Source of the DNA: Penelope pileata | Taxonomy: Eukaryota; Chordata; Aves; Galliformes; Cracidae | Length of the DNA stretch: 64,000 bases | NCBI GenBank assembly: GCA_013396635.1 | Contig: WBMW01005475.1 | Span: forward strand, 1-64,000 | Direction of reading: 5' to 3' | Shown here: piece after piece, positions 11,601 to 42,408 of the stretch | How the letters are laid out: every line of letters begins with the position of its first letter | Numbering within the stretch: the first letter of the stretch is position 1 | The notes under the pieces: model-generated | What the model was told of the DNA's origin: nothing | The model's input: only the letters and a program-made list of their open reading frames with translations | Database searches by the model: none | Position numbers and translations under genes: made by a program

Positions 11601-13070
11601 CCAAGGAGACCTCCCACATCCCCTCAGACTGAGACAGAGAGAACACGAAGCAGCTAACATACTAGCTGCACCAGCCTAACAGCAAGCTCCAGGATAAAAC
11701 CAGCCACTCAGATGCCAAACACACTCCTCATGTCTTCAGGCACCCCAGAAATTTCCATAATCAAGTTGGAAACTTCTGTCTGCAACACTGAGCATACGCT
11801 TTCCTTCTGCACCACTCAGCAGCCACAGCACATGGCTGCGATGCCTCATTTCAGCTCCAGCTCACCCCTCTGCCCACGTGCCAAGGCTCAGGACTGCCAC
11901 CCTGCCTCCTTCCCTCCAGCAGCAATCCTGGCCCTGCATGCTGCTGGGGTGAGATCCAAGTCAGCTCTTCTCTCTGCTGACACCAACAGGAACATCTCTA
12001 ACAGGCTGCTCAGAAATGACTTCTTCCAGCTTATTCACCAGAATGGTAATAGCACTTCAGATCCTCACCTCTAACGCAGAGGCAGGATTTCCACTACTGA
12101 CAAGGCAGCAGGAAGCAAAGAAAAAAGTGCCCCAAATCACCTTCAAGTCCTCAGAGGCCTGTGAAACTACATCCAAAGAGACAGGAATTAATCCTGTGAC
12201 TGACGTGACCTCCTGCTCAAAATCTCTGCTGGAGACTTGGTTCTCACACAGCTTGAGGGAGCACTCAGGAGCCAGAAACGGCAAAAAGCCCTTGTGAGAG
12301 TGAGAACAAAAAGCTGCTCGCAGGCAGTGGAACTAGGCAGAGACTGGAACTGCTCTGCCAGAGAAGGCCTGAATCCTCCCAGCATCACACACGTACAGGT
12401 ATTTCCAACCCAAAACCTGCAGAAGATGTAAAGGCAGAGTTTTGTTAGAGGAACTGATCCAGCTGGTAGTGGGAAGAGAACTGTACACTTTACCACCATC
12501 CCCAGGGAGAAGTAGAACAAAGGAGGTATTCCACTTGCAAGCAAGACCTTCCTTACAAACTGCTCCCTTCTTCACACAAGGATCCCTGTTATCTCTTCCT
12601 ACAGAGAGAGGATTAACAACAAAATGTGCTGATGCAAAGGCTGAGACGGTTTATAGCACAACTCACAGTTTGCAGATTAGCACTGGCCAGGATTTTCCTA
12701 TGGCGTGTTGCTGCACGGAGCCATGTATGGGGAACCTGGCTCCCCTGCCAGCAGCCCACAGAGACATCATGGAAAGAAATTAAGCCCAGGAGCATACTGT
12801 GCAAGCAGCAATCATCTGGGATGAAACAAGTGTGACTAGAAAGGGAACAGAAGGGTCTTGTGAGCGGAGCAGCAGCACCAACCTGTCAGCACCAACCGTA
12901 AAAAGCGCCAGAACGAGCCACAGCAACACCAGAACTCCCCACTGCTCCTTCAAGACTGTGTGAGGCAACCTGATATAAGAATGACAGATAACTGGGGTCC
13001 CAGCAGTACCAGTGACACATGGCACTTTCTGCTGCCTACCACAGACAGGAGTCAAAAGGCTGCATTTGGG

Positions 13071-13076
13071 TTTATT
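13071..13076 (-). other. FBXO31: Candidate proximal polyadenylation signal of FBXO31
   Basis: TTTATT on the plus strand is AATAAA on the coding strand, about 0.95 kb after the stop codon. It may serve a short-UTR isoform. Confidence 0.35.
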
Positions 13077-14028
13077 TCGTAGTTGTTTCTTCCTGCCCCT
13101 CCTTCAGATTTTCAGACCCACTTTTAAAAGATCCAAGGTGAACCTTCCCAATACAAAACCAGTTCTGAATGCACCAGCTTCTGCAATTTACACTCATTTC
13201 CAGTTCTGTACCCAGCTCCCATAAGAAACAAGAATCATCTCTGTGCTCAGGGAGACACCCAGACCCTGAGCCCCACAGACAGCACAGCCACCAAAAGCTT
13301 CAGAATTCAGGGCAACACTATGCACACTGCCATTTACAGAGGGAATCCTCCCCTTGCTGCCAAACTGAGGGAATTTCTCATAAAGAAACCACCCACTCTA
13401 ATCACTCAGCCCAAGATGCAGGTGGATTACACCAGCCTCTCTCGATGCTGCACCCAGCGAAAGGTTTCTGGAGAGGAGGATGTGCTTTGCAGTGCTGATG
13501 CAATTGAACATTAAGCAGCCAGCCAGGGGACTGCACAGGTTTCCAGGAGGGCAAAGCTACTCCCCCAGGAGGACACATTGGCCTAGAGCACAAAGGCTTC
13601 AATGATCCCCTCCCTGGAGGAGAGCTCATTCCATGGCAGACTGCTAATGGCCACCGCAGAGGGCTCGTGTCCATCCAGTCAATTAGATGTTCTCTGATCC
13701 AGCTCTGACCTTGAGTTATTTTTGTTCCAGTACATTCTTTTTGCAATAAGAAAGCTCCGTGTCCTCCTCTGCAGGATCCCTTCAGCTATTCAAAGCTATG
13801 TTACAGACTGGGTACCAAGGACTGCTAGGGGAGCAGTGTGGGGCAGCAGGGAGGAAAGGGCAGCCATGGATATTTTAACAGGGATGTGTACATCAGGGGT
13901 AAAAAGGCTTTATGAGAAGTGCATGCTTTTATTCAGAGGTACCAAGAGCAAGGAATCCCCAGCCTATCCTTGGCTGGGGAACGCAGCAGCCTTTGCAGCC
14001 CCTAGCCCTGTCCATCACAAATCACCCA

Positions 14029-34562
<20,534 letters not shown>

Positions 34563-34608
34563 NNNNNNNNNNNNNNNNNNNNNNNNNNNNNNNNNNNNNN
34601 NNNNNNNN
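34563..34608. other. Assembly gap (46 N) at FBXO31 exon 1/promoter
   Basis: 46 consecutive N in an extremely GC-rich context. FBXO31 exon 1 (start codon, N-terminus and F-box) is missing between the visible promoter and intron 1, so the gap most likely hides it. More than 340 coding bases are absent, so the N count underestimates the true gap. Confidence 0.9.
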
Positions 34609-34800
34609 GGCGGGCGGGGCGCGACGCGGCGCGGCGCCGCGGGGCCCGCCCACCGCGCCGCGCAGCCAATCGACGTCGCTCTCGCCGCTTCGCCACGCCC
34701 CTTCCCCGGGTAACGGACGTGCCGCCGCCGCCGGGGGCTCGCCCGCCCCCTCGCGCGTGGGAGGACCGAGCGGCGTGGCCCAACGCCGTGAGGTGACCCC
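34609..34800 (-). promoter_or_regulatory. FBXO31: FBXO31 CpG-island promoter
   Basis: Very GC- and CpG-rich sequence with a CCAAT box (34666-34670), a CRE-like CGACGTCG just after it, KLF/Sp-type CCACGCCCC (about 34693-34701) and several GGGCGG-type boxes. There is no TATA box. It lies directly upstream, on the minus strand, of the gap presumed to hold exon 1. The start site cannot be placed. Confidence 0.7.
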
Positions 34801-34922
34801 GCGCCCTCCTGGGTACCGCCCACGGCACTGGGGGCTCTATTCCGGGGCCCCGCCGCCCCGCTCTACTGCGGCACCGATGGAAAAATAAATGTTTCCTTTC
34901 TTCGCAAAGGGAGAAAAAAAAT

Positions 34923-34927
34923 AAAAA
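34923..34927 (-). terminator. Pol III terminator of tRNA-Met
   Basis: TTTTT on the minus strand begins about 16 nt after the tRNA 3' end, with a second run of eight T at 34,914-34,921 as a back-up. Runs of four or more T end Pol III transcription. Confidence 0.8.
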
Positions 34928-34942
34928 GGAGGAAACCCGGCT

Positions 34943-35015
34943 TGCCCCGTGTGAGGATCGAACTCACGACCTTCAGATTATGAGACTGACGCGCTACCTA
35001 CTGCGCTAACGAGGC
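34943..35015 (-). tRNA. tRNA-Met (anticodon CAU), elongator type
   Basis: The 73-nt minus-strand sequence folds as a full cloverleaf. The acceptor stem is GCCTCGT/ACGGGGC with one wobble, the D stem GCGC/GCGC, the anticodon loop CTCATAA with CAT, and the T arm GTGAG-TTCGATC-CTCAC, followed by discriminator A. The internal A box (TAGCGCAGTAGG) and B box (GTTCGATCC) are intact and there is no intron. It decodes internal AUG codons. It lies about 330 bp upstream of the FBXO31 gap on the same strand. I recall a tRNA-Met at the matching human position on 16q24. Confidence 0.97.
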
Positions 35016-38000
35016 TCCTCGAAAGGGGCTTTTCCGGGAACTGCCCTTCTGCCGGCCCCACCTCACCTCCCACTGCTGTGCCAGAAACTGAACTCCTTAC
35101 AACACCTCCTTTTCTGCAAGGACCTTGGTTTTTTGTTCTTTGCAAATGGCTCCTTGAGGTTGTTTGCAAATGACTCCATTTTGCCATGCTGTTCTGCAGA
35201 ACAGCTGCATCCTGAACCCTTTGAGGTGTCTGACCATCCCCATGCTGGCAGGAGTGGGCTGTGAGGGCTGCACGGACATGTCTGCAAGGAAATTAAGTTG
35301 CTTCCATGTAATTACAAAAATTAAAGCAAACCTCGTTTGCCTGTCTGCTCTGAAGAGTCACTGTTCAGCTGAAGTGCGTGGCAGAAGAGGTCCCAGCGAT
35401 GCCAGCAGAAGCGCTGCCCTGAATCCTAATAGATGGGCCTCACGCTCTGCAAGGGTCTCAAAGCAGCCATCACCATGGCAATCTGACTACAAATACATAA
35501 ACTGAACAATGTCAGGAATTTAATTGATGCTGAAAGTCTCCAAACTTCACCCACAAGCATCGCCGTAGGGAGGCTGTTTGCTGCGGTGTGAATGCTGGCA
35601 GGAATGAGGAGGAACGTTGGACACGAGTTCCTCCCAGCACACGAGATGCCTGATTGCCTTGGACAGCCTCAGGGTTTTGCCAAGGGGTGTAGTGAGCAAA
35701 CCTTGTCACTGGGACAGTACCCTGGTTTCCAAGGACCGTGCATTCGGGAGCATCAGATGACAGATGACAGCCCAGGCGATGTATGAACAAATTGCTGCGG
35801 CCGCAGGATGAGTAAACGCACAGCTCCTTACCTCTGAACCGCTGCATTCCTCCCTCCGGCACAGCTCACGTGCAGAACGAGGCTGTCATCCTTAACAGCA
35901 CGGCTAATCCTTCGGGGCTTCGGTGACAGACAAGGCTCACAAGTCTGCTGAAATGAAGAAAAGCTGCTCCGAGAGCCTAAAAAGAGGCACGCGGACAATG
36001 AGTCACCTAAAACAATAGACTGTTTGGAAACATGTCTGTAGCTCTTTTCCACCTGTACTGAATCACATGGATTTCCCCCCTCCCCGTGCTGCCTGTTACT
36101 CAAACTTCCTGGCACAGCTCTAGCAGGCCTGGTCGTGGCTGTTTGTTTAGGAGCTGACGGATTCATGGAAAGGACAGCAGAAGCCCTGATGGCAAGGATT
36201 CACGTGCCGACGGAACAAAAGATGTCCTTGATGACATTGCCTGAAGCAGAAACAGCAGTCTGCAGCACATGCAGCTTTCCTCCCTGCTTTTTTCCTCTTT
36301 TGGATTTTCTATTTTTATCTGGAATTTATTTTCTCCTTTTCATCTGAACGTTCCTTCTGTGCCTCACTGCCTCTCCTCCCTCCCCATCCCCAAGCTGGCC
36401 CATACCCCTTATCCCCCATCCCTGCCTCCGTGGATGCTGTCTCCTCCATCCCTCAGAGACCAGACTTCTCGGCCTTCCCCACTGCCCCACTGACCCCTTT
36501 CCCACCCAACCCAGCAGACAGCAGGACAGCCCATGGGAAATCCATGCCAACTCCTACAGCACTCCATTACCCACACCCATTTCCTCCAGTTAGGAGGAAG
36601 AAGCAAAGGTCTTTGGGGCCCAAGAGATGGAGAGCTGCTGCAGAATGGGGTGCCTATAACTCAACATAACTTACAACGTCAGCATTTACCACCCTTTCAT
36701 CAGCCTACACAATTGGCATTTTCTCCTCTACGTTACTGAATCCATTATCTGAATCTACCAGCTTTATTTGTGACCATAGGGAATACACTAAAAGTGCATT
36801 ATCATCATCTCACATCCTCTGGCACCACCAAATGTCTGAGCACCCTTCCTTGTAAACATCGCCAGAGCAACAGCCCGGAGCTTTCCAGCACTGCTGTTGC
36901 AGGCAGGCAGCTTGCAGACATTACCACAGGGCTCTCAAAAAAGGATGTACCAAGAGGGAAAATTCACTGTTCATTTCTCTTCAGCAATTAAGGAGCTGAT
37001 GCAGCTCTCTCAGTAGTCAATTAAAGTCCTCACACTCACTCTGAAGGGCTTTGGATTGGTCCCAGAGTTAGTGTCCTCATTTTCTGTAATCCTGAAGTGT
37101 TGATGCCTTCCCAGCCTCTGAGCAGGGATGTGCCAGCTGATGGCATATCCAGCCAATTATAACCTGAACAGCTAGGAGAGAATTATTTATTTTCCATTTG
37201 GCAAGAGGGACAGAAAACTGTGGCAAGACAGGCCGAGACAGACGAACAAATCCTGTTTGCAACACAGAATATTTGCAGCATGTTTATTTGGCCTAAGATC
37301 TTTGCAGTGAGATTTCTGCTTTGCAATAAGCATCCTTGGAGGCAGGACACTTGGAAGAGGGAATATTCAATGGAAAGACCAAAGAATTTTGCTTTTTTTT
37401 TTTTGTGATGTAAATATTTTTCCATCCCAGATATTGTTTCCTTGCTGTTTTAAGCTGGAAAATAATAAAATAGCCTGATTTTAGGCTTCCTCACCTTCGT
37501 TTCTGTCTGGGCTTTGATCTTACCAGATACTGCAGGACAAACTGATCAGTGGGCAGACAGGGCTCTTCAGGGAAGATCCAGAGCGCTACAGAAAATGCTG
37601 ATGACGATGACTCAGGAACTGTTTAGAGTCCTTCTGCTTCAGAGCTGAGCTCAGTGCCCTCTCTTTATGAAAGGGGATGGTATTTCTTCAGCACGCTGTC
37701 CCTGTAATGAAGCTGTGGCCATGAGTGCTTGGGGACACCAAAAACTTGATGGCACTTTGACAAGAAGCAGTTGTTGTTCTCTCTGCTTTGGCCACGGTCC
37801 AGCCTCAACAGTTTCACTGTGCCCAACACCTCTGGCAGCTCAGTTCTTAGAGGCATTATCGGGCCCAGGACAGATCACGGGACGGGCAGTCAGGTGTTCC
37901 AGATGCTATTACTGGGTCAGCTGCTGAGCAATGATTGTGCAATCGTTGGCAGCTCTCTGAATCTCTGCACACCTCAGTTTCTCATGATGTAAATAAGGAG

Positions 38001-39383
38001 GATGTTTACTGAAGCCACGGGCTGTGTAGTACTCAACTGAACACGTGTGGATCCTTTAATCCCAGGTGTATTAAAAATCAGTAGATTTTGTTGCATGCTG
38101 TATTATTCTGCAGATTTCTTGCTATTCTTCCTACCCTCACGCTGTTGTTACTACTTGCCAAGAGGTTATGGATCTTTTTGAGGGATAGGTAGTGCCTAAA
38201 CATAAGTTACTGTTGCTTCCACCAACTGATTTACTGTGTTCCCTTGTGAAACCAATGGCTCCTGTTGAAAACTTGATCCTGAAGCCAAGAAATGTTTGCT
38301 GGAACAGCAGCAGTAACTGATGTCAGAGTTATGGTACATAGCAATGATGTCTTGGGCAATACTTGCAGAGGAAGTGCAATGAGTTTGTAGCCCTGTACTC
38401 GAAGAAAATGGTTTTGTGATGGCAATCTGTATGCCTGTATATTAGCTTGGAGTTACCTTTGAAAAAAAAGCACCTGGCTAATAATCTCAGAAGTGTTATA
38501 TACCAAAAGCCTTGTGAAATACATGGCCAGGCAGAAGAGAGAAACGGTGTCTGTGTTCCCACTGAGGAATATGCACATCTGTTGTTAAACCTCAGAGCAA
38601 AACCACACAGGAAAATGGTCTGTGAGTGGTTTCTTTCGTTTCACATTTCTAAAATTACGCTTCCATAGCCCCACAAAGGAGAGATATTTTGTCATTCTCA
38701 TCACTTCTTGCTAGAGTTCTTCTAACTTAGAAGGTGACTTTCCCAGAGAAACATGAAGGTTAGGATTTTCTTCATAGGACAGTCACCATCTTAGGACAAA
38801 TTTCAGATGAAACCTTCTCAGAAGAGTTATTTTAAGTCACTGCAAACAATTCACTACAATCCAATTCTGTCTGAAAATCTCCCACCGTAGCTGGGTAACA
38901 GCTGCACATTGCATTAAAAAAAGCCCCACACTGATCTGTAGCTGAGCTAGATCAATAAACATAATTAATGAGAAAATAACTAAGGGGAGGTATTTCGATT
39001 CAGGTGAGAATGCAAGTTACTCTCATCACAGTGTCCTTCCTTTTATTTTATGATTATTTTTTTTCCTATCCATATGTCTGGTGAATTTAATACTGCTGAC
39101 AGCTGCTGAGCTAACAGCCCTCCATATTAAAGTGCTGTCTTCCAGAAAGGGTGTAGCACTGCAGAGAAACAGCTTCATCTACACACTGTAAGAAACCTTT
39201 TCAGTATTATTACACTAGACAAATGAGATGTTTTTTAATTCTGCTTGTGAAGCTGCTAATAGGGAAACTCTGTTTTCTCTGGGGTTGGGCAATGTGGGAG
39301 TTTTTCCCCAGGGAAACACGGTAAATATCAGCTGGGGTTCAAAGAGAGAGTCACCATTCATACTGGCTTTTTAGCAACAGAAG

Positions 39384-39420
39384 AAAAAAAAAAAGGAAAA
39401 CAAACAAACAAACAAAAAAA
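39384..39420. repeat. A-rich (CAAA)n simple repeat
   Basis: A poly-A run of about 11 is followed by GGAAAA and four CAAA units. It is a plain low-complexity tract. Confidence 0.85.
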
Positions 39421-39599
39421 GCCAGCTACCTTCTGGAAGATACAGCAGTTGGGAAACGCTGACATTTTAAATTCAGGCTGAAAATCAAGTGTAGCCTGCT
39501 GGGTAGGCTGCAGACAGGATGATCAGAGCGAGAATTCAAACCCACCTTGGGTTTTTCAGCTTTTCAAAAGATGTTTTACTAATTTTTCTTTATTTTCTT

Positions 39600-39846
39600 A
39601 GATGTCTGATGGTGACTATTCCACTGCTTTCCTAGGCAGTTTGTTCTGGTGCTCAACTATTCCTACCCTTAACCCCGTGTATAACTTATATCGCCTTTTC
39701 CAAGACATAAGCTCATTATTTCTTGTCCAAGGCTCACTGCATGCAGGGAACAGCTAATTCCCTTCTGCTTTGCAGCAACCTTTTGCATATTTAAAGAGCA
39801 TATAATGTCTGCTTCCAGTTACATCTTCTTCAGACTAAATGCCTTG
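39600..39846 (-). mobile_element. Ancient degenerate CR1/L3-type LINE fragment
   Basis: The plus strand reads GATGGTGAC...CCACTGCTTTCCTAGGCAG, TTGTTCTGGTGCTCAAC, ATTATTTCTTGTCC, GCAGCAACCTTTTGCATAT and CTTCTTCAGACTAAATG. These appear in the order of the antisense of a CR1-type 3' region, so the element is inserted on the minus strand. It is heavily diverged and non-functional. Identification rests on remembered consensus landmarks. Confidence 0.6.
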
Positions 39847-41687
39847 TAAAATGTTCTAAGACTATAATAAAAATGCTCTGTGGGCTAGATTTCTGAAGGG
39901 CTCTGTTCCAGTGTAGTCACCAAATCTGAAGCAACTGCAGTTCAAAAGCAACATTTTCTCATTGTAAAATTGTGCTTAGGCAGCGCTGGTCCCAAAGGCT
40001 ATGTCCATGCTGTCATTCCAACTGCGCCTAACACCTTTCTCAAATCCAGACTTGCTAACTGTCTGTGCTGCTGACATGTAGACACAGGCTACAGCTGAGA
40101 TGAAGAGGGAAAGGTCAAGCGAGTCGCAGCGTGGATCTAAGTTTTCCTTCTCACAGTCTCTGCAGATTATTCATGAGCTGAACATGTGATAGCCCAGCCT
40201 GTCAGCAGATACTCTGATTGTGGCTCTCCCTAAGCACCATATGGATGCTTTCAGTCTGAGCTGCAGCCCTGCTAACAGTTGGTAGCGTGGATGAAAACCA
40301 CACAGCACATAGCACTCGGTATTGTCCGGACTCACCTGGGCACCTCATCAAAAACAATGAGTGGTTTCATCAGTGCTCGTCCACCTATCTGCAGTCTGGG
40401 AGATAAAAAACAGTTCTGAGAACGTGGTGGGATGCCCTCAGCCAGAGAACGTTTTCTAAAGGCAGTAATTTAAATAAGAAAGAATACAATTCTGTTGAAA
40501 CAGAAATTTGGGAGCTAGCTTTAGATGTGTCAGATTTTTGATGATCACTCCCCTCACCTGCTGTCTCTGGACACCGATGTGAGCATTCATACATACACCT
40601 TAGGGCTGTTTTTTTTTCCCCTATTAGTCATGTCTTTAATGGCCCCATCCTATAATTAGATTGACACCGGAAATGTTTGATCCTGAATCACAAAATTAGG
40701 TAACAAACTCTCATTCCAGACTGTGAGCACAGCATCACTGTAACTTCAGTGTATTGTTGCACCCTGACACATGTAGGAACCCTGATCATCTCTAAGCTGG
40801 TTGGAAACCAGTTCTCCTCCCTGTACTCTCATTTTGATAAGGACACTGCTGGCTGTGACACCCTGCACCTTCAGCAGCAGAAGCTGGATTGTGCAGTGAG
40901 ACTGTGTAGTGCTATTGCTGCAAAATCACTCCTCTATTTCAAAACACAGTGCCTGGAACATATGTGAGGGAAGGGGAAAGGAAGGCAGCTGAAAGCCTAC
41001 AGCCAACAGCTTGTGTCAGAAAGCTGCTAAGGGAGGGAACAGTTGGGCATTTTTACTGGAGACACAGCGTCTGCAGGATGAATGCAAGTAAACTTGGCTT
41101 GCAACTAAAATTGTTTGCAACCTAATCAATTCCTGACAAACAGCACGTGACGGGGCGGCAGGCTGGAAAGTGAATTGAAACATCTGCCTCTAAAATTTTA
41201 CTCTGAAATTTTCATATAGGCTTTGCACCAGCTTCCTCACCCCCCCGTCTGTGTGTGCTGATGGCAAGTCACCCAACTCACACCTGTGAGCAGGGCCAGG
41301 CGGCTCGGAAGAGCATGGTTAGGGTTGCAGACAGAGGAAAGGGAGTGGGTGGCAGGGACGTGGGGAGGGCAGAGCACTGCATGTCTCCTTTGCTGTGTTT
41401 TTTAGTGGTGAGACATGCCAAGAAAATCGCTCTGGGAGCCAGGGGTGAAGGCTCACCCATGGCATAGGGCATCACAACAAACCGACACCCACACATCCTC
41501 GGACCATGGCCAGAGCACCCAGAGATGGACGATGACCTCTGAAAGGCCATGGCCATGGGGAGAGAGGCTCCTGAGGGCAGCGAGAAAGCAAACGTTGTGC
41601 TTACCTCGACAAACAAACATTGCTGGCTGCCTCTGAGGTGACCGCAGCTCTGTTGCTGAGAGGAGACATGGCAGATTTATAAAAGCA

Positions 41688-41753
41688 GAACATCCTGAGC
41701 GGGAAGGGACCATTGAGTCCAGCTCCCAACTTCTCACAGGGCCACCCAAACTA
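41688..41753 (-). mobile_element. CR1 3'-end fragment
   Basis: The segment reads like the antisense of a CR1 3' end: CATCCTGAGCGGGAAGGGAC, ATTGAGTCCAGCTCCCAAC and CACAGGGCCACCC. It is truncated after about 65 bp. Most of it is repeated in the duplicate copy beginning at 42,043. Confidence 0.65.
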
Positions 41754-42180
41754 GGGGGAACGTGGTGGGGCACTCTGAGGCACCGTGGCTGAGCATCCCT
41801 GAGGAGGAACATGGGGCACTCTGAGGCACCATGGTTTTGTGTNCCGGGGAGGGGCTGCGGGGGGGGCACGGCAGCTGACAGGGCCCCGCTCCCCTCGGGG
41901 CCTCGTCGCGCTGCGGGGCCTGGGACAGCGGGCGGGCCGGGGGGGTCAGAGGGACGGGGGGAGCGCCCAGAGCGCGGAGCGGGCCCGGGGCTCGGCCGTG
42001 AGGGGAACGGCGGAAAGTTGGGGCCGAGGGGCTCGGCGGGGNAGGGACCATTGAGTCCAGCTCCCAACTTCTCACAGGGCCACCCAAACTAGGGGGAACG
42101 TGGTGGGGCACTCTGAGGCACCGTGGCTGAGCATCCCTGAGGAGGAACATGGGGCACTCTGAGGCACCATGGTTTTGTGT
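41705..42180. repeat. Perfect 138-bp direct duplication around a 198-bp N-flanked insert
   Basis: 41705-41842 and 42043-42180 are identical over 138 bp. Between them lie a single N (41843), 198 bp of extreme GC content (41844-42041) and another single N (42042). Identity plus N joins at exactly the copy ends is the signature of a misplaced gap-filling contig, not a biological duplication. Within each copy, a roughly 48-bp unit (GAGGAACATGGGGCACTCTG core) is itself partly tandem. Confidence 0.9.
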
Positions 42181-42407
42181 CCCCGAGGAGGAACATGGCG
42201 AGACAGCCACGGCTCCGTGTCGCTGTGTAACACCGCAGCGGGGCGCCCCAAGGCGGCCACGCCCGCGCTTCCCGCAGGGCCCCAGGGCAGCAGCAGCGCG
42301 TGCCACACTCAAGATGGCGGCGGCGGCCGCCCTGCCCGGCGCTGTGCCCGCCTCGGCCGTGACGCGCCCCGTCAGCTGACGGCGCTGCCGCTGGTGGCGG
42401 CGGCGGG
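42181..42407 (+). promoter_or_regulatory. MAP1LC3B: MAP1LC3B CpG-island promoter / 5' UTR region
   Basis: GC-rich sequence with a YY1-type element AAGATGGCGGC (42311-42321), which often sits at or just after start sites, and a palindromic E-box GTCAGCTGAC (42371-42380). It ends at a single N (42408) in a CGG-rich run. MAP1LC3B exon 2 lies 2 kb downstream, so this is the expected place for the promoter and exon 1. The start codon itself is not present. Confidence 0.6.
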
Positions 42408-42408
42408 N
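42408..42408. other. Single-N assembly join, likely hiding MAP1LC3B exon 1
   Basis: One N lies inside the GC-rich island. The roughly 40 coding bases of LC3B exon 1 (human N-terminus MPSEKTFKQRRTF) are found nowhere between 41.7 and 44.4 kb. A collapsed gap here or at 41843/42042 is the simplest explanation. Confidence 0.6.

Larger units (their letters stand above)
8650..14028 (-). other. FBXO31: Probable FBXO31 3' UTR region, extent uncertain
   Basis: This sequence follows the FBXO31 stop codon (14,029-14,031) on the minus strand. It is repeat-poor and has no splice-flanked coding segment. Minus-strand AATAAA occurs at 13,071-13,076 and 8,660-8,665, with ATTAAA variants between. The UTR therefore runs either about 1 kb or about 5.4 kb. 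The rest of the block may be plain intergenic DNA. Confidence 0.4.
35016..41687. other. Intergenic, between the FBXO31/tRNA promoter and MAP1LC3B
   Basis: About 6.7 kb between the head-to-head genes. It contains an ancient CR1-like fragment, a CAAA simple repeat and unremarkable AT-moderate sequence. Open frames are short and unspliced. No RNA gene other than the tRNA at its edge is recognised. Confidence 0.6.

Noticed and set aside
41323..41334. TTAGGG-like bases (GGTTAGGGTTG)
   Set aside because: There is less than two telomere units. It is chance, not an interstitial telomeric array.
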